From NCBI RefSeq assembly GCF_004348975.1, contig NZ_SMFP01000001.1, forward strand, positions 256,701 through 320,700: a DNA stretch of 64,000 nt, read 5' to 3'. Origin of the DNA: Antarcticimicrobium sediminis. GTDB lineage: Bacteria; Pseudomonadota; Alphaproteobacteria; Rhodobacterales; Rhodobacteraceae. The notes below the pieces were generated by a model that saw only the letters and a list, made by a program, of their open reading frames with translations, was not told the origin of the DNA and did not search any database. This document shows positions 51,754 to 60,142 of this stretch, piece after piece. The translations under genes and the position numbers were made by a program. Each line of letters starts with the position of its first letter. Position 1 is the stretch's first letter.

Positions 51754-52527
51754 GTGCGAATAAGCGACATTCTGGCCGGAACTTGGCGTGATATCGCGCT
51801 GGCGCTGGTCCTGCTGACCCGGCTGCCACTGCCGCGTCTCCCGGAGGCGGCCTTTGCCCGGCAAGCGCAGGCGGGTTGGGCCTTTCCGCTGGTCGGGATC
51901 GCGGTGGCCGCCCCCGCCTGCGCACTAGGGGCGTTTGCGATCCATCTCGGGCTGCCGCCTGCGGTGGCTGCGGGGCTGGTGCTGGCGGCTCAGGTGATGC
52001 TGACCGGCGCCATGCATGAGGACGGGCTGGCCGACAGCGCGGATGGGCTTTGGGGCGGGATGACGCGGGCGCGGCGGCTGGAGATCATGAAGGACAGCCG
52101 CATCGGCAGCTATGGCGTGCTGGCGCTGATCCTGTGCACCGGGCTACGTTGGGCTGCCCTCGCGGCGCTGATCGAGACCCAAGCCTGGGGCGCGGTACTG
52201 GCCACCGCCCTGCTGTCGCGCGCCGGAATGCCAGCCCTGATGGCCGCCCTGCCCCATGCCCGCGCCGGGGGGCTGTCCCATGCGGTGGGCCGCCCCGGAC
52301 GCGGCACCGCCCTGAGTGCGGCGGCACTGGCCCTTGTCTTGGCGCTGCTTCTTAGCGGCAGCGCAGCCGTCGCGGCAGCGTTTTGGGCCGGGCTGGCGGT
52401 GCTGGGCATGGGCGCGCTGGCGCGGGCCAAACTGGGCGGGCAGACCGGCGATATTCTGGGGGCGTCGCAGCAACTGGCCGAGATCGCCGCGCTGCTGGCC
52501 TTCCTGTCGCTGGGCGGCGCATCCTAA
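51754..52527 (+). CDS. cobS: Adenosylcobinamide-GDP ribazoletransferase (cobalamin synthase)
   Basis: Membrane enzyme that joins adenosylcobinamide-GDP to alpha-ribazole, the last steps of cobalamin synthesis. 257 residues from GTG 51754, preceded by AAGGAG. Features are LLTRLPLPRLPEAAFA near the N-terminus, the acidic AMHEDGLADSADGLWGG motif (about 87-103), KDSRIGSYGVLAL (about 112-124) and several hydrophobic helices. Acts with the product of the divergent cobT. The conserved acidic DGLAD site is intact. Confidence 0.94.
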   Translation: MRISDILAGTWRDIALALVLLTRLPLPRLPEAAFARQAQAGWAFPLVGIAVAAPACALGAFAIHLGLPPAVAAGLVLAAQVMLTGAMHEDGLADSADGLWGGMTRARRLEIMKDSRIGSYGVLALILCTGLRWAALAALIETQAWGAVLATALLSRAGMPALMAALPHARAGGLSHAVGRPGRGTALSAAALALVLALLLSGSAAVAAAFWAGLAVLGMGALARAKLGGQTGDILGASQQLAEIAALLAFLSLGGAS

Positions 52528-52537
52528 TCCGCCCCCG

Positions 52538-53341
52538 CTAATCCGCCCCCGGTGTCGGGATCTTCAGGATATGGCCGCAATGCTTGCAATGCACCGCGTC
52601 CAGATCATGGCGCAACAGCCCGCATTCCGGGCAGCGGAACCGCACTTTTTGCGGCTGGAACAGGGCGCGCGCCAGCTGCACGAACAGCGCAACGCCGAAC
52701 ACCATCACGAAGATCGAGAACAGTTTGCCCAGCGGGGTCGGCAGCGTGATGTCGCCAAAGCCGGTGGTGGTCAGCGCCGCAACCGTGAAATAGATCGCAT
52801 CGATATAGGCCGCCGCCCCCGGCTGATGATCGAAGAACAACACATATGCCGCCGACGAGGTGGCGAACAGGAACACCGTCAGGTTCACCGCAGCGACCAC
52901 CGCATCCTCGCGCGCCCGAAAGAACGGGCTATCCCGACGCAGATCACGCAACAGGTGATAAGAATGGATCAACCGCAGCCCCCGCAGGATGCGCAGAAAG
53001 GCGAGGTTATGGGACAGGAAGGGATCAAGGATCAGCACCGCGATCACCACGATATCGGCCAACGTATGGACTTGAAGAAACAGGCGTTTGCGATTGCGCT
53101 CGATCCAGACCCGGGCCGAGAAATCCAGCAGGATCATGATCCCCATCACCGCATTGATCATATGCACAGTCAGTGAGACGGAAATCGGCGCGGTGACGAT
53201 GAAATAAAGAATGCTCACCGCGTCAAATACGATCAGCCCATAGCGGAACCGGACCGAGCGCGGCTCTGCCCCCTTGTAAAGACGTTTGACGCGGGTTTTC
53301 AGGCCGTTGCTCGTCTCTTCTGTGTCAGGATCCTGAGTCAT
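52538..53341 (-). CDS. Voltage-gated-type potassium channel with C-terminal zinc ribbon
   Basis: 267 residues from ATG 53341. Six membrane segments with an S4-like arginine-rich helix (LRILRGLRLIHSYHLLRDLRRD, about 125-146). A pore loop with the filter TTTGFGD (about 200-206, where TVGYGD is usual) is followed by the last helix. The tail carries two CxxC pairs in FRCPECGLLRHD and HCKHCGHI, a zinc-ribbon pattern rarely attached to such channels. Substrate is probably K+; the F in the filter could alter selectivity. The upstream frame to 53455 overlaps the carD terminator and is not used. Confidence 0.85.
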   Translation of the reverse strand: MTQDPDTEETSNGLKTRVKRLYKGAEPRSVRFRYGLIVFDAVSILYFIVTAPISVSLTVHMINAVMGIMILLDFSARVWIERNRKRLFLQVHTLADIVVIAVLILDPFLSHNLAFLRILRGLRLIHSYHLLRDLRRDSPFFRAREDAVVAAVNLTVFLFATSSAAYVLFFDHQPGAAAYIDAIYFTVAALTTTGFGDITLPTPLGKLFSIFVMVFGVALFVQLARALFQPQKVRFRCPECGLLRHDLDAVHCKHCGHILKIPTPGAD

Positions 53342-53420
53342 AGATCGAACTAACCGCAAAGCGGGGCCGGACCGCAAGTAAAACTGGGTGAGAAAACAGG
53401 GCGAACCACCTGCGCCACAA

Positions 53421-53451
53421 AGAGAAAACCGCGCCCGGATTGCGGGCGCGG
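53421..53451 (-). terminator. Rho-independent terminator of carD
   Basis: Minus strand: CCGCGCCCG, loop CAATC, CGGGCGCGG, then TTTTCTCTTT. It lies about 40 bp after the carD stop codon. Confidence 0.88.
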
Positions 53452-53492
53452 CCAAAACTGACGCGGTCAGGGTCGCTTAGATTCGGCGCGGA

Positions 53493-54002
53493 TCAGGCCG
53501 CGCGCGACATCAGGACGTCGTCCACCTGTTTGGCGGCCAAGATTTCGTCGCCACCAGAGACGGCGGCCACTTCACGGGTCAAACGTTCCAGCGCGGCCTC
53601 GTAAAGCTGACGCTCGGAATAGCTTTGTTCGCGCTGGTCATCGGTGCGGTGCAGGTCGCGAACCACCTCGGCGATTGCGATCAGGTCGCCAGAGTTGATC
53701 TTTTGCTCATACTCTTGGGCACGGCGCGACCACATGGCGCGTTTGACCTTGGCCTTGCCTTTCAGCGTCCGCATGGCCTGATCGATCACATCGGGCGAGC
53801 TGAGCGAGCGCATGCCCACTTCGGTCGCCTTGTTGGTCGGAACCCGCAGAGTCATCTTGTCCTTTTCGAAAGAAATCACGAACAGCTCCAGCTTGATGCC
53901 GGCCACTTCCTGCTCTTCGATCGAAACGATCTGCCCGACACCATGGGACGGGTAGACAACGTATTCGTTCGGGCGGAATTCGAGTTTCTTTGATTTGGTC
54001 AT
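53493..54002 (-). CDS. carD: CarD-family transcription factor
   Basis: 169 residues. The N-terminal Tudor-like RNA polymerase interaction domain (about 8-75) has EYVVYPSHGVGQIVSIEEQEV, and the C-terminal helical DNA-binding part (about 80-160) has TLKGKAKVKRAMWSRRAQEYEQKI. CarD proteins bind the beta subunit and stabilise the open complex at housekeeping (often rRNA) promoters. An AAGGAAG site precedes ATG 54002. A 279-bp leader separates it from fdxA, and the gene ends in a strong terminator. Confidence 0.93.
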   Translation of the reverse strand: MTKSKKLEFRPNEYVVYPSHGVGQIVSIEEQEVAGIKLELFVISFEKDKMTLRVPTNKATEVGMRSLSSPDVIDQAMRTLKGKAKVKRAMWSRRAQEYEQKINSGDLIAIAEVVRDLHRTDDQREQSYSERQLYEAALERLTREVAAVSGGDEILAAKQVDDVLMSRAA

Positions 54003-54281
54003 TCAGGTCTTCCTTGTTATCGTCCGGACAGGCAGGCGACAAAAATACAGCCACGGGCCACATGTCGTGTCCCGTCACGCTGCATTTTGGATTAAATCAA
54101 ACCGCCCCAGTGCGAGCTTTCATCGGGGATCCGGGTGTTCCTATAAACTGTGCTGACCATATATAGCACAAAATACCCCGTCCCGGAAGGGGACGTCCAC
54201 CAGCAATCCTGAAATGCGCCTCATCTCAAGGGTTTGCCATCATATTTTAAATCGCCCAACGCAGCGTCAGGCTCGAATCAC
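54003..54281. other. Upstream region of carD
   Basis: 279 bp between carD and fdxA, both on the minus strand. It includes an AT-rich segment with TATATA near 54160-54166, a plausible -10 for carD, but I could not find a matching -35. No gene seen. Confidence 0.45.
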
Positions 54282-54620
54282 TCAGCCACCCTCGCCGGGG
54301 GCCTCGGAGAAATACTTGTCCCGCTTGCCGGTCTCACCGTCTCGGTCTTCCGCGTCGGGCAGCGGATCCTTCTTGGTGATGATCACCGGCCACATCTCGG
54401 AAAACTTGCGGTTGAACTCGACCCAGGCCTCCATGCCCGGCTCGGTATCCGGACGGATGGCATCGGCTGGGCATTCAGGTTCGCACACGCCGCAGTCGAT
54501 GCATTCATCGGGATGGATAACCAGCATGTTCTCGCCCTCGTAGAAACAATCCACGGGGCAAACCTCGACACAGTCGGTGTATTTGCAGGCGATGCAGTTG
54601 TCGATCACAACATAGGTCAT
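54282..54620 (-). CDS. fdxA: Seven-iron ferredoxin FdxA
   Basis: 112-residue ferredoxin with one 3Fe-4S and one 4Fe-4S cluster. [18 protein letters not shown] (about 9-26) and [16 protein letters not shown] (about 40-55) supply the cysteines, with the FdxA spacing. A long C-terminal tail with [16 protein letters not shown] is typical of the group and is not part of the cluster fold. Likely soluble electron carrier in the cytoplasm. The 3' neighbour is carD, the 5' neighbour an S4 protein gene on the same strand. Confidence 0.94.
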   Translation of the reverse strand: MTYVVIDNCIACKYTDCVEVCPVDCFYEGENMLVIHPDECIDCGVCEPECPADAIRPDTEPGMEAWVEFNRKFSEMWPVIITKKDPLPDAEDRDGETGKRDKYFSEAPGEGG

Positions 54621-54684
54621 GGGCAGGTTTCCGTCTGAACATTCGCAGTTCTAGCTAGAGCAGCGCGCGCAAATCTTCAAGGCG

Positions 54685-55071
54685 TCAATCGGTCCCGCCC
54701 CCGCGGGAAAGATCAAGCGCCCGCCGCGCCCGCTTGCTGGGGCGCCCTTTTCCCTCGAAACGAGGATTAGGCGGGGCGTCATCCCGGGTTTCGCTCAATT
54801 GCATATATAGTGTTTGCGCCTCGCGCGCCGGACCGCGCCGCAGGCCCGGTGCCTCGACACGCAGCACATGCACCACGCGCGGCAGGGTCAGGGTCAACAC
54901 ATCCCCCGGCCCCACCGGCAGCGCGGGCTTTTGCACCCGCGCCCCGTTCACCCGCACATGACCGGCACCAACCAGCGCCGCAGCGACGCTGCGGGTCTTG
55001 CAGAACCGGGCATAGACAAGCCATTTGTCCAGCCTCAGCTTGGCCCCGGCCCCGATTTCAGGCGCAGTCAT
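54685..55071 (-). CDS. S4-domain RNA-binding protein (Hsp15-like)
   Basis: 128 residues. Residues about 12-60 form an S4 domain: LRLDKWLVYARFCKTRSVAAALVGAGHVRVNG. A basic, Arg/Lys-rich C-terminal tail (RFEGKGRPSKRARRALDL) follows. Hsp15 (HslR) binds the 50S subunit with stalled nascent chains during heat shock and is the closest match. It lies 5 bp downstream of the SUV3-like helicase stop (reading on the minus strand), so it is part of that operon. Confidence 0.85.
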   Translation of the reverse strand: MTAPEIGAGAKLRLDKWLVYARFCKTRSVAAALVGAGHVRVNGARVQKPALPVGPGDVLTLTLPRVVHVLRVEAPGLRRGPAREAQTLYMQLSETRDDAPPNPRFEGKGRPSKRARRALDLSRGGGTD

Positions 55072-55076
55072 GCGCC

Positions 55077-58061
55077 TTACTTGTCGGTTTTCAGCCCCAT
55101 CAGCGCGGCGGCGAAGGGGTTGTCCGGGTCGATTGGTTTTTCCGCCCTCGGCGGACGCGCCGAGAACGACTTGGCGCCCTGCGGCTTGCGATCCCCTTGC
55201 GGCTTGTCGCCTTGGGGTTTCTTGCCGCGCGGTCTGCCGCCACCGGCGCCGCCAGCCTTGCCTTGCGGTTTCCCCTGAGGCTTGCCCCGGCCCTGTGGTC
55301 GGCCACGGTTGCTACTGCGCGGGGCCCAGGTGAAGGTATAGAAAACCTCCAACTCAGGCGCGACCGCCGTCTCGGCGCTGGCGTCAGTGGGGACATCGGC
55401 GTCGGCTGCGCTGTCCACAGCGGCCTCGACCGTCGCCTCGGTTGGAGGTGGGGTTTCCGCTGGCGATTCGATTACCGCTTCGGGGGCCGCCTCGACCGTC
55501 TCCTCTGCCGGAGCCGCGTCCGCAGGCACGGCTTCGGTGACGGCGTCCGCCGCCGGTTCCGCTGCCCCGGTGTCTTCAGATGCCGCCTCTGTCACAGCAG
55601 ATGCCTCAGCCACCGGCGTTTCGCCCAAAGGCGCATCAACCGGTTTTGCAGCCAAGGCGGCCGCGTCCACGGGTTTGACCTTTGGCCGCTCGCCCTTTTC
55701 AGCGCGATAGCCCAGCCCCTGCATAAGGTCGGCGAACTGCTCTAGCGTCATGCCGCTGATCGACAGCATGTCCGGCGTCGCTTCGAACCCGCCACGGCTG
55801 TCTTGCGCCCGCAGCATGTCGGCCAGCCGTTCCAGCATGTCGATGCGGATGGAACGTTCCCCGGCGGCGCGATAGCCGCACATGATGTCATACCCCTCGG
55901 GGGCATCCTTGAGCGTCGGCACCGTGACCAGCCCCGGCGGCGGCGCATCGGGGAAATCATCCAGCCCCCGCGACAGCGCCCAAAGCAGCAGGCGCAACCG
56001 TGTCGGGGCCGGTTTCAGCAGCAACGGCATGAAAATGGTGAACTGGCCAAAGCGGATACCATGTTTGCGCAGGGCACCGCGGGCCTCCTGATCCAGCGCC
56101 TTGACGTCCTGCGCCACGCTCGCGCGCGACAACAGGCCCATCGACTCGACCATGCGGAAGGCAAAGCCCTTGGCAAGCCCGCTCAACATCTCGTCACGCT
56201 GCAAGGTCAGCAGCGGCTCGAACAGCGCGGCGATCTTGCGATCGATGAAATGCTGCAAGCGACGCTGCACTTTCTGCGCCACATCCGGCCCGGCCGCCTC
56301 GTCGACAAAGACCTCGACCTGCGGCTTCAACGGCTCGGGGCCGGCAACCAGCTTGCCCACCGCGTGCTCGCCCCACATCAGCCCGCCCTGATCGGTATAG
56401 TCGATCTCGGTATCGGGGGCGTTGTAGAACCGGTCAGCCCGCAAATGGAACTGCGGCGCCAAGGCCTGCAGCGCCGCCGTTTTCACGGTCTTCGCCTCGG
56501 CGCCAGCAGCAGCCTCCTTGTCCGGAGAAAACCGAAACCCATCCAGCCGTCCGACGAATTCGCCCTCGACCGTCACTTCACCCTTGTCGTTCACCTCGGC
56601 CAAAAGGGCCTCCTTCTGTTTGAGCCGGCGCAGCAGCACACTGGTGCGCCGATCCACAAATCGTTGCGTCAGACGTTCATGTAGCGCGTCAGACACCCTG
56701 TCTTCTACAGCGCGCGTTTCCCCGCGCCAATGGCTTTCGTCACCAACCCATCCCCGACGCTGTGCCACATAGGTCCAAGTCCGGATAAAGGCCAATCGTT
56801 TACTTAATGTGTCGATATCCCCGTCAATGCGATCAATCCGCTGGATCTGGCGGGCGATATAGTCGTCGGGAATCACCCCGCCCTGATGCAGATGGCCAAA
56901 GATCACCTCCAGCAGCCCCGCATGTTCCGCATGGCTGATGCCACGAAAGTCGGGAATGCGGCACACATCCCAAAGCAACCGGACACCGGGCCCGTCGCTG
57001 GCGCGCGCCGATATCTCGGGCAGTTGCGCCAGGGTTTTCAGCACGGCAAGGTCATCGGCCTCGCGGGCGCGCACCAGAACCTCATGCTTCGGGGGTTCTT
57101 CCAGCGTCTGGATCAGCCGCGCGACCGAGCCGAATTGCAGCGCCGAGTTGCGCCAGTTGACCTTTTTCTGCGGTGCAAAGCGGTGCTCCATGATCGCCTC
57201 GGCGACCTCCGCGTCCAGTGGCCGCGCATCCCCCGTCACGCCAAAGGTGCCATCCGACATTCCGCGCCCGGCGCGTCCGGCAATCTGCGCCAGCTCATTC
57301 GGCTGTAGCGGTCGCATCCTCCGACCGTCAAACTTGGAAAGTGCTGAAAAAGCAACGTGATCGACGTCGAGGTTCAACCCCATGCCGATGGCATCGGTGG
57401 CGACCAGATAATCCACCTCGCCATTCTGATACAGGGCCACCTGCGCATTGCGCGTGCGCGGGCTGAGCGCCCCCATAACGACCGCCGCACCGCCCTTTTG
57501 TCGGCGAAGCAGCTCGGCGATGGCATATACATTCTCAACCGAAAACCCCACGATTGCGCTTCTCGGGGGCATTCTACTTATCTTTTTCGAACCTGAGTAG
57601 GTCAATTGGCTCATCCGGTCCCGGCGCATGAATTGCACCTCGGGCACCAGCGCCGCGATCGGGCCACGCATGGTGTCGGCGCCCAGAAACAAGGTCTCAT
57701 GCTGGCCACGCGCCCGCAGCAGCCGGTCGGTAAAGACATGGCCGCGCTCAGGATCGGCGCAAAGCTGGATCTCGTCCACCGCGACGAAATCCGCCCCCAT
57801 CCCGTCGGGCATCGCCTCGACCGTGCAGACCCAATAGCGGGCCCGCGGCGGCACGATCCGCTCTTCGCCGGTGACCAGCGCCACCACCGAGGGACCGCGC
57901 GCCGCGACGATGCGGTCGTAAACCTCGCGCGCCAGCAACCGCAGCGGCAGACCGATCACGCCGGTGCGGTGCCCCAGCATGCGTTCAATCGCATAATGCG
58001 TCTTGCCGGTATTGGTCGGCCCCAGCACAGCCACGATCCGGGATGTCCCGTTGCCCATCAA
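55077..58061 (-). CDS. SUV3-like DExH-box RNA helicase with a long low-complexity C-terminal extension
   Basis: 994 residues. Walker A GPTNTGKT is at 14-21, the DExH-like box VDEIQLC near 97, and helicase motif VI in IAGRAGRG near 265-272, with SUV3-type motifs VENVYAIAELL and DAIGMGLNLDVDHVAFSAL. A middle alpha-helical region runs to about 770. After about 800 the sequence is an Ala/Glu/Pro/Val-rich acidic stretch. From about 925 it becomes Gly/Lys/Pro/Gln/Arg-rich (RGRPQGRGKPQGKPQGK), like an RNA-binding tail, ending in a short conserved DPDNPFAAALMGLK. Likely works in RNA turnover; bacterial members are poorly characterised. Co-transcribed with the downstream S4 gene. Confidence 0.88.
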   Translation of the reverse strand: MMGNGTSRIVAVLGPTNTGKTHYAIERMLGHRTGVIGLPLRLLAREVYDRIVAARGPSVVALVTGEERIVPPRARYWVCTVEAMPDGMGADFVAVDEIQLCADPERGHVFTDRLLRARGQHETLFLGADTMRGPIAALVPEVQFMRRDRMSQLTYSGSKKISRMPPRSAIVGFSVENVYAIAELLRRQKGGAAVVMGALSPRTRNAQVALYQNGEVDYLVATDAIGMGLNLDVDHVAFSALSKFDGRRMRPLQPNELAQIAGRAGRGMSDGTFGVTGDARPLDAEVAEAIMEHRFAPQKKVNWRNSALQFGSVARLIQTLEEPPKHEVLVRAREADDLAVLKTLAQLPEISARASDGPGVRLLWDVCRIPDFRGISHAEHAGLLEVIFGHLHQGGVIPDDYIARQIQRIDRIDGDIDTLSKRLAFIRTWTYVAQRRGWVGDESHWRGETRAVEDRVSDALHERLTQRFVDRRTSVLLRRLKQKEALLAEVNDKGEVTVEGEFVGRLDGFRFSPDKEAAAGAEAKTVKTAALQALAPQFHLRADRFYNAPDTEIDYTDQGGLMWGEHAVGKLVAGPEPLKPQVEVFVDEAAGPDVAQKVQRRLQHFIDRKIAALFEPLLTLQRDEMLSGLAKGFAFRMVESMGLLSRASVAQDVKALDQEARGALRKHGIRFGQFTIFMPLLLKPAPTRLRLLLWALSRGLDDFPDAPPPGLVTVPTLKDAPEGYDIMCGYRAAGERSIRIDMLERLADMLRAQDSRGGFEATPDMLSISGMTLEQFADLMQGLGYRAEKGERPKVKPVDAAALAAKPVDAPLGETPVAEASAVTEAASEDTGAAEPAADAVTEAVPADAAPAEETVEAAPEAVIESPAETPPPTEATVEAAVDSAADADVPTDASAETAVAPELEVFYTFTWAPRSSNRGRPQGRGKPQGKPQGKAGGAGGGRPRGKKPQGDKPQGDRKPQGAKSFSARPPRAEKPIDPDNPFAAALMGLKTDK

Positions 58062-58091
58062 TCCTGCCTCATGCTGGCCCGCACAGCGGGG

Positions 58092-58673
58092 TTACAGCGC
58101 CTTGCCTTCGATCTCGGGCTTCAGCCGTTCCAGCGCCTTGATTACGTCCTTGTGATAGGGATGCAAGGCCTGCGCACGCTGATAGGCGCGATAAGCGTTT
58201 TGCGTGTCCCCGAATCCCTCAAGAAGAGTGCCCAGACCAAAGATCGCACCATAATTGTTGGGATTGAGCGCCAGCGCATGTTCCAGATCGGCCACCGCAG
58301 GCCCATAAAGCCCGGCCTCGAAATAGGCCGAGGCCCGCAGGTGCCAACCTTCGGCGAAATCCGGCGCATGATCGGTCAGCGCGGTCAGATGTTCGATCGC
58401 GACGTCGGTATCGCCACTCTCCAAGGCCTCGCGCCCGCGTTTCAGCAGCAGATCCATCGCGGCAGACCCGCTCTTGCTCCAAAGCGCCTGCAACTGCCGC
58501 TCCAACCGCAGCGCCTCGTCCGGGCCAGCCTCGGCCAGCGCCGAAAGCAGCGCGCTCTCGTCGTCCTGACCGGCCCCGTTGCCAGCGCTCTGCGCCGCCA
58601 ATGGCTGGCAAATCGCGGCAAACAGGACAGTTGCCGTCACGATACCTTTGAGATTGTGGTGTTTAACACTCAT
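58092..58673 (-). CDS. Exported tetratricopeptide repeat protein
   Basis: 193 residues from ATG 58673. A signal peptide (about 1-28: HHNLKGIVTATVLFAAICQPLAAQ) is followed by about three TPR units (from about 85), with the pattern LGxGALLEGFGDTQNAYRAYQRAQ-like spacing and alternating A/Y/G positions. TPR domains mediate protein contacts, so it is likely a periplasmic or outer-membrane-associated assembly factor. No lipobox cysteine is seen. It is divergent from the SCP2 gene. Confidence 0.82.
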   Translation of the reverse strand: MSVKHHNLKGIVTATVLFAAICQPLAAQSAGNGAGQDDESALLSALAEAGPDEALRLERQLQALWSKSGSAAMDLLLKRGREALESGDTDVAIEHLTALTDHAPDFAEGWHLRASAYFEAGLYGPAVADLEHALALNPNNYGAIFGLGTLLEGFGDTQNAYRAYQRAQALHPYHKDVIKALERLKPEIEGKAL

Positions 58674-58741
58674 AATACTGGGCAATGTAACGTGGCAGGC
58701 GCCAAATACCAGAGGGGCCGCACAACACGAAAGAGGATCCC

Positions 58742-59032
58742 ATGAACGACTTTCTGCAAAAGGCTGCGGCCGAACTGAACGAAAAACTCTCGGGCGGCGC
58801 CTTCGACGGCACGGCCAAGCTGCAGGTCGCCGATCTCGGCGCGATCGTGCTCGACGCCGCTGGCGCGCGGGTCTCGGACGAGGACGCCGACGTGACCCTG
58901 ACCGCCGATGCGGAAACCTTCCAAGGCATCGTGTCGGGCGAAACCAACCCCACCAGCGCCTTCATGAGCGGCAAGCTCGCCATTGACGGCGATATGGGGC
59001 TGGCGATGAAACTGGCCTCGGTTCTGGCCTGA
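58742..59032 (+). CDS. SCP2 sterol-binding domain protein
   Basis: 96 residues comprising almost exactly one SCP2 domain: a helical N-terminus (MNDFLQKAAAELNEKL), beta strands with VTLTADAETFQGIVSGETNPTSAFMSGKLAIDGDM, and a last helix. SCP2 folds bind acyl chains, sterol-like lipids or CoA esters. A GAGGATCCC stretch with AGAGG precedes ATG 58742. Its stop overlaps the start of the downstream hydrolase by one base, implying translational coupling and possible cooperation in lipid handling. Confidence 0.88.
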   Translation: MNDFLQKAAAELNEKLSGGAFDGTAKLQVADLGAIVLDAAGARVSDEDADVTLTADAETFQGIVSGETNPTSAFMSGKLAIDGDMGLAMKLASVLA

Positions 59033-59988
59033 TGGATCTGGCCCCGGCCCCGCTTTTCGACGACGTGGCCGGTGCCCCACCCGGCGGCGCGGCCTGGTGG
59101 CTGCGCTGCTGCGACGGGGTGCGTATCCGCATCGGGTGCTGGCGCCCCGACGGTCCGGCGCAGGGCACTGTCCTGCTGTTTCCCGGCCGCACCGAATACG
59201 TCGAGAAGTACGGCCCCGCCGCCGCCGATCTGGCCGCGCGCGGCTTTGCCACGGTGGTGATCGACTGGCGCGGTCAGGGGCTGGCCGACCGGCTCGTAGA
59301 GGATCCACGCCCGGGCCATGTGGAGCGGTTTCAAGACTATCAACGGGATGTTGAGGCGATGATCGCCGCCGCGACCCAGCTTGACATGCCACAGCCATTT
59401 CACCTGCTGGCGCACTCCATGGGCGGCTGTATCGGGCTGCGCGCGCTGATCGACGGGGCACCTGTGCAGGCCTGCGCCTTTACTGGCCCGATGTGGGGCA
59501 TCCGGATGCCAGCGCTGCTGCGCCCGATGGCCTTTGGCGCGGCCTATATCGGCCCGTTGCTGGGCCTTGGCGCGCGGCTGATGCCCTCGACCAAACCGCA
59601 GAACTATGTCGAAACCCAAGGGTTCGAGGGCAACGCCTTGACCGGTGATCCGCAGATGTACGCGTTGATGCAGGCGCAACTGGCGGCGCATCCGGACTTG
59701 GGTCTGGGCGGCCCCAGCCTGAAATGGATGCGCGCCGCTCTGAAAGAGACCGCGGACCTTTCCCGCCAACCGGCCCCGGCGCAGCCCTGCGTCACCTTTC
59801 TGGGAAGCTGCGAAAGCATTGTCAGCGCAGACGCCATCCGCAACCGCATGTCCAGTTGGCCCGGCGGCCAGCTTGAGATGGTCGAAGGCGCCCAGCACGA
59901 GGTGATGATGGAGGGGCCGGCCATCCGCGCCCATGTCTTTGACCGCATCGCCGCCCTGTTTTCAGACGCCACCTCGGCCGACATCTAA
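59032..59988 (+). CDS. Alpha/beta hydrolase, lysophospholipase family
   Basis: 318 residues with a Hydrolase_4/serine aminopeptidase S33 fold. The nucleophile elbow is LLAHSMGGC (about 121-129, GxSxG form HSMGG) and oxyanion-side FPGRTEYVEKYG is at about 52-63. An aspartate and a histidine near CESIVSADAIRN and EGAQHEVMMEG complete the triad. Length and motifs match bacterial PldB-type lysophospholipases. The preceding SCP2 gene overlaps by one base. Substrate preference cannot be told. Confidence 0.88.
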   Translation: MDLAPAPLFDDVAGAPPGGAAWWLRCCDGVRIRIGCWRPDGPAQGTVLLFPGRTEYVEKYGPAAADLAARGFATVVIDWRGQGLADRLVEDPRPGHVERFQDYQRDVEAMIAAATQLDMPQPFHLLAHSMGGCIGLRALIDGAPVQACAFTGPMWGIRMPALLRPMAFGAAYIGPLLGLGARLMPSTKPQNYVETQGFEGNALTGDPQMYALMQAQLAAHPDLGLGGPSLKWMRAALKETADLSRQPAPAQPCVTFLGSCESIVSADAIRNRMSSWPGGQLEMVEGAQHEVMMEGPAIRAHVFDRIAALFSDATSADI

Positions 59989-60020
59989 GCGCGCCGGCCG
60001 CAGAGCCCGCCGCACCGCGC

Positions 60021-60075
60021 CCCCTTCCTTTCACCCGAAATATCCCCGCCGGAGGCCCGCGCCGCAGGCGCGTTT
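60021..60075 (+). repeat. Dispersed intergenic element, copy 3
   Basis: CCTTTCACCCGAAATATCC is followed by CCGCCGGAGGCCCGCGCC and a small hairpin CGCGCC/GGCGCG. It is related to the copies at 3011, 18821 and 62378 and lies between the hydrolase and pepF. Confidence 0.6.
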
Positions 60076-60142
60076 CGGCGCAATGGCTTGAACCCGGCCC
60101 GCCGCGCGCTTAATCAAACTACAGACAACACAGAGGTATCCC

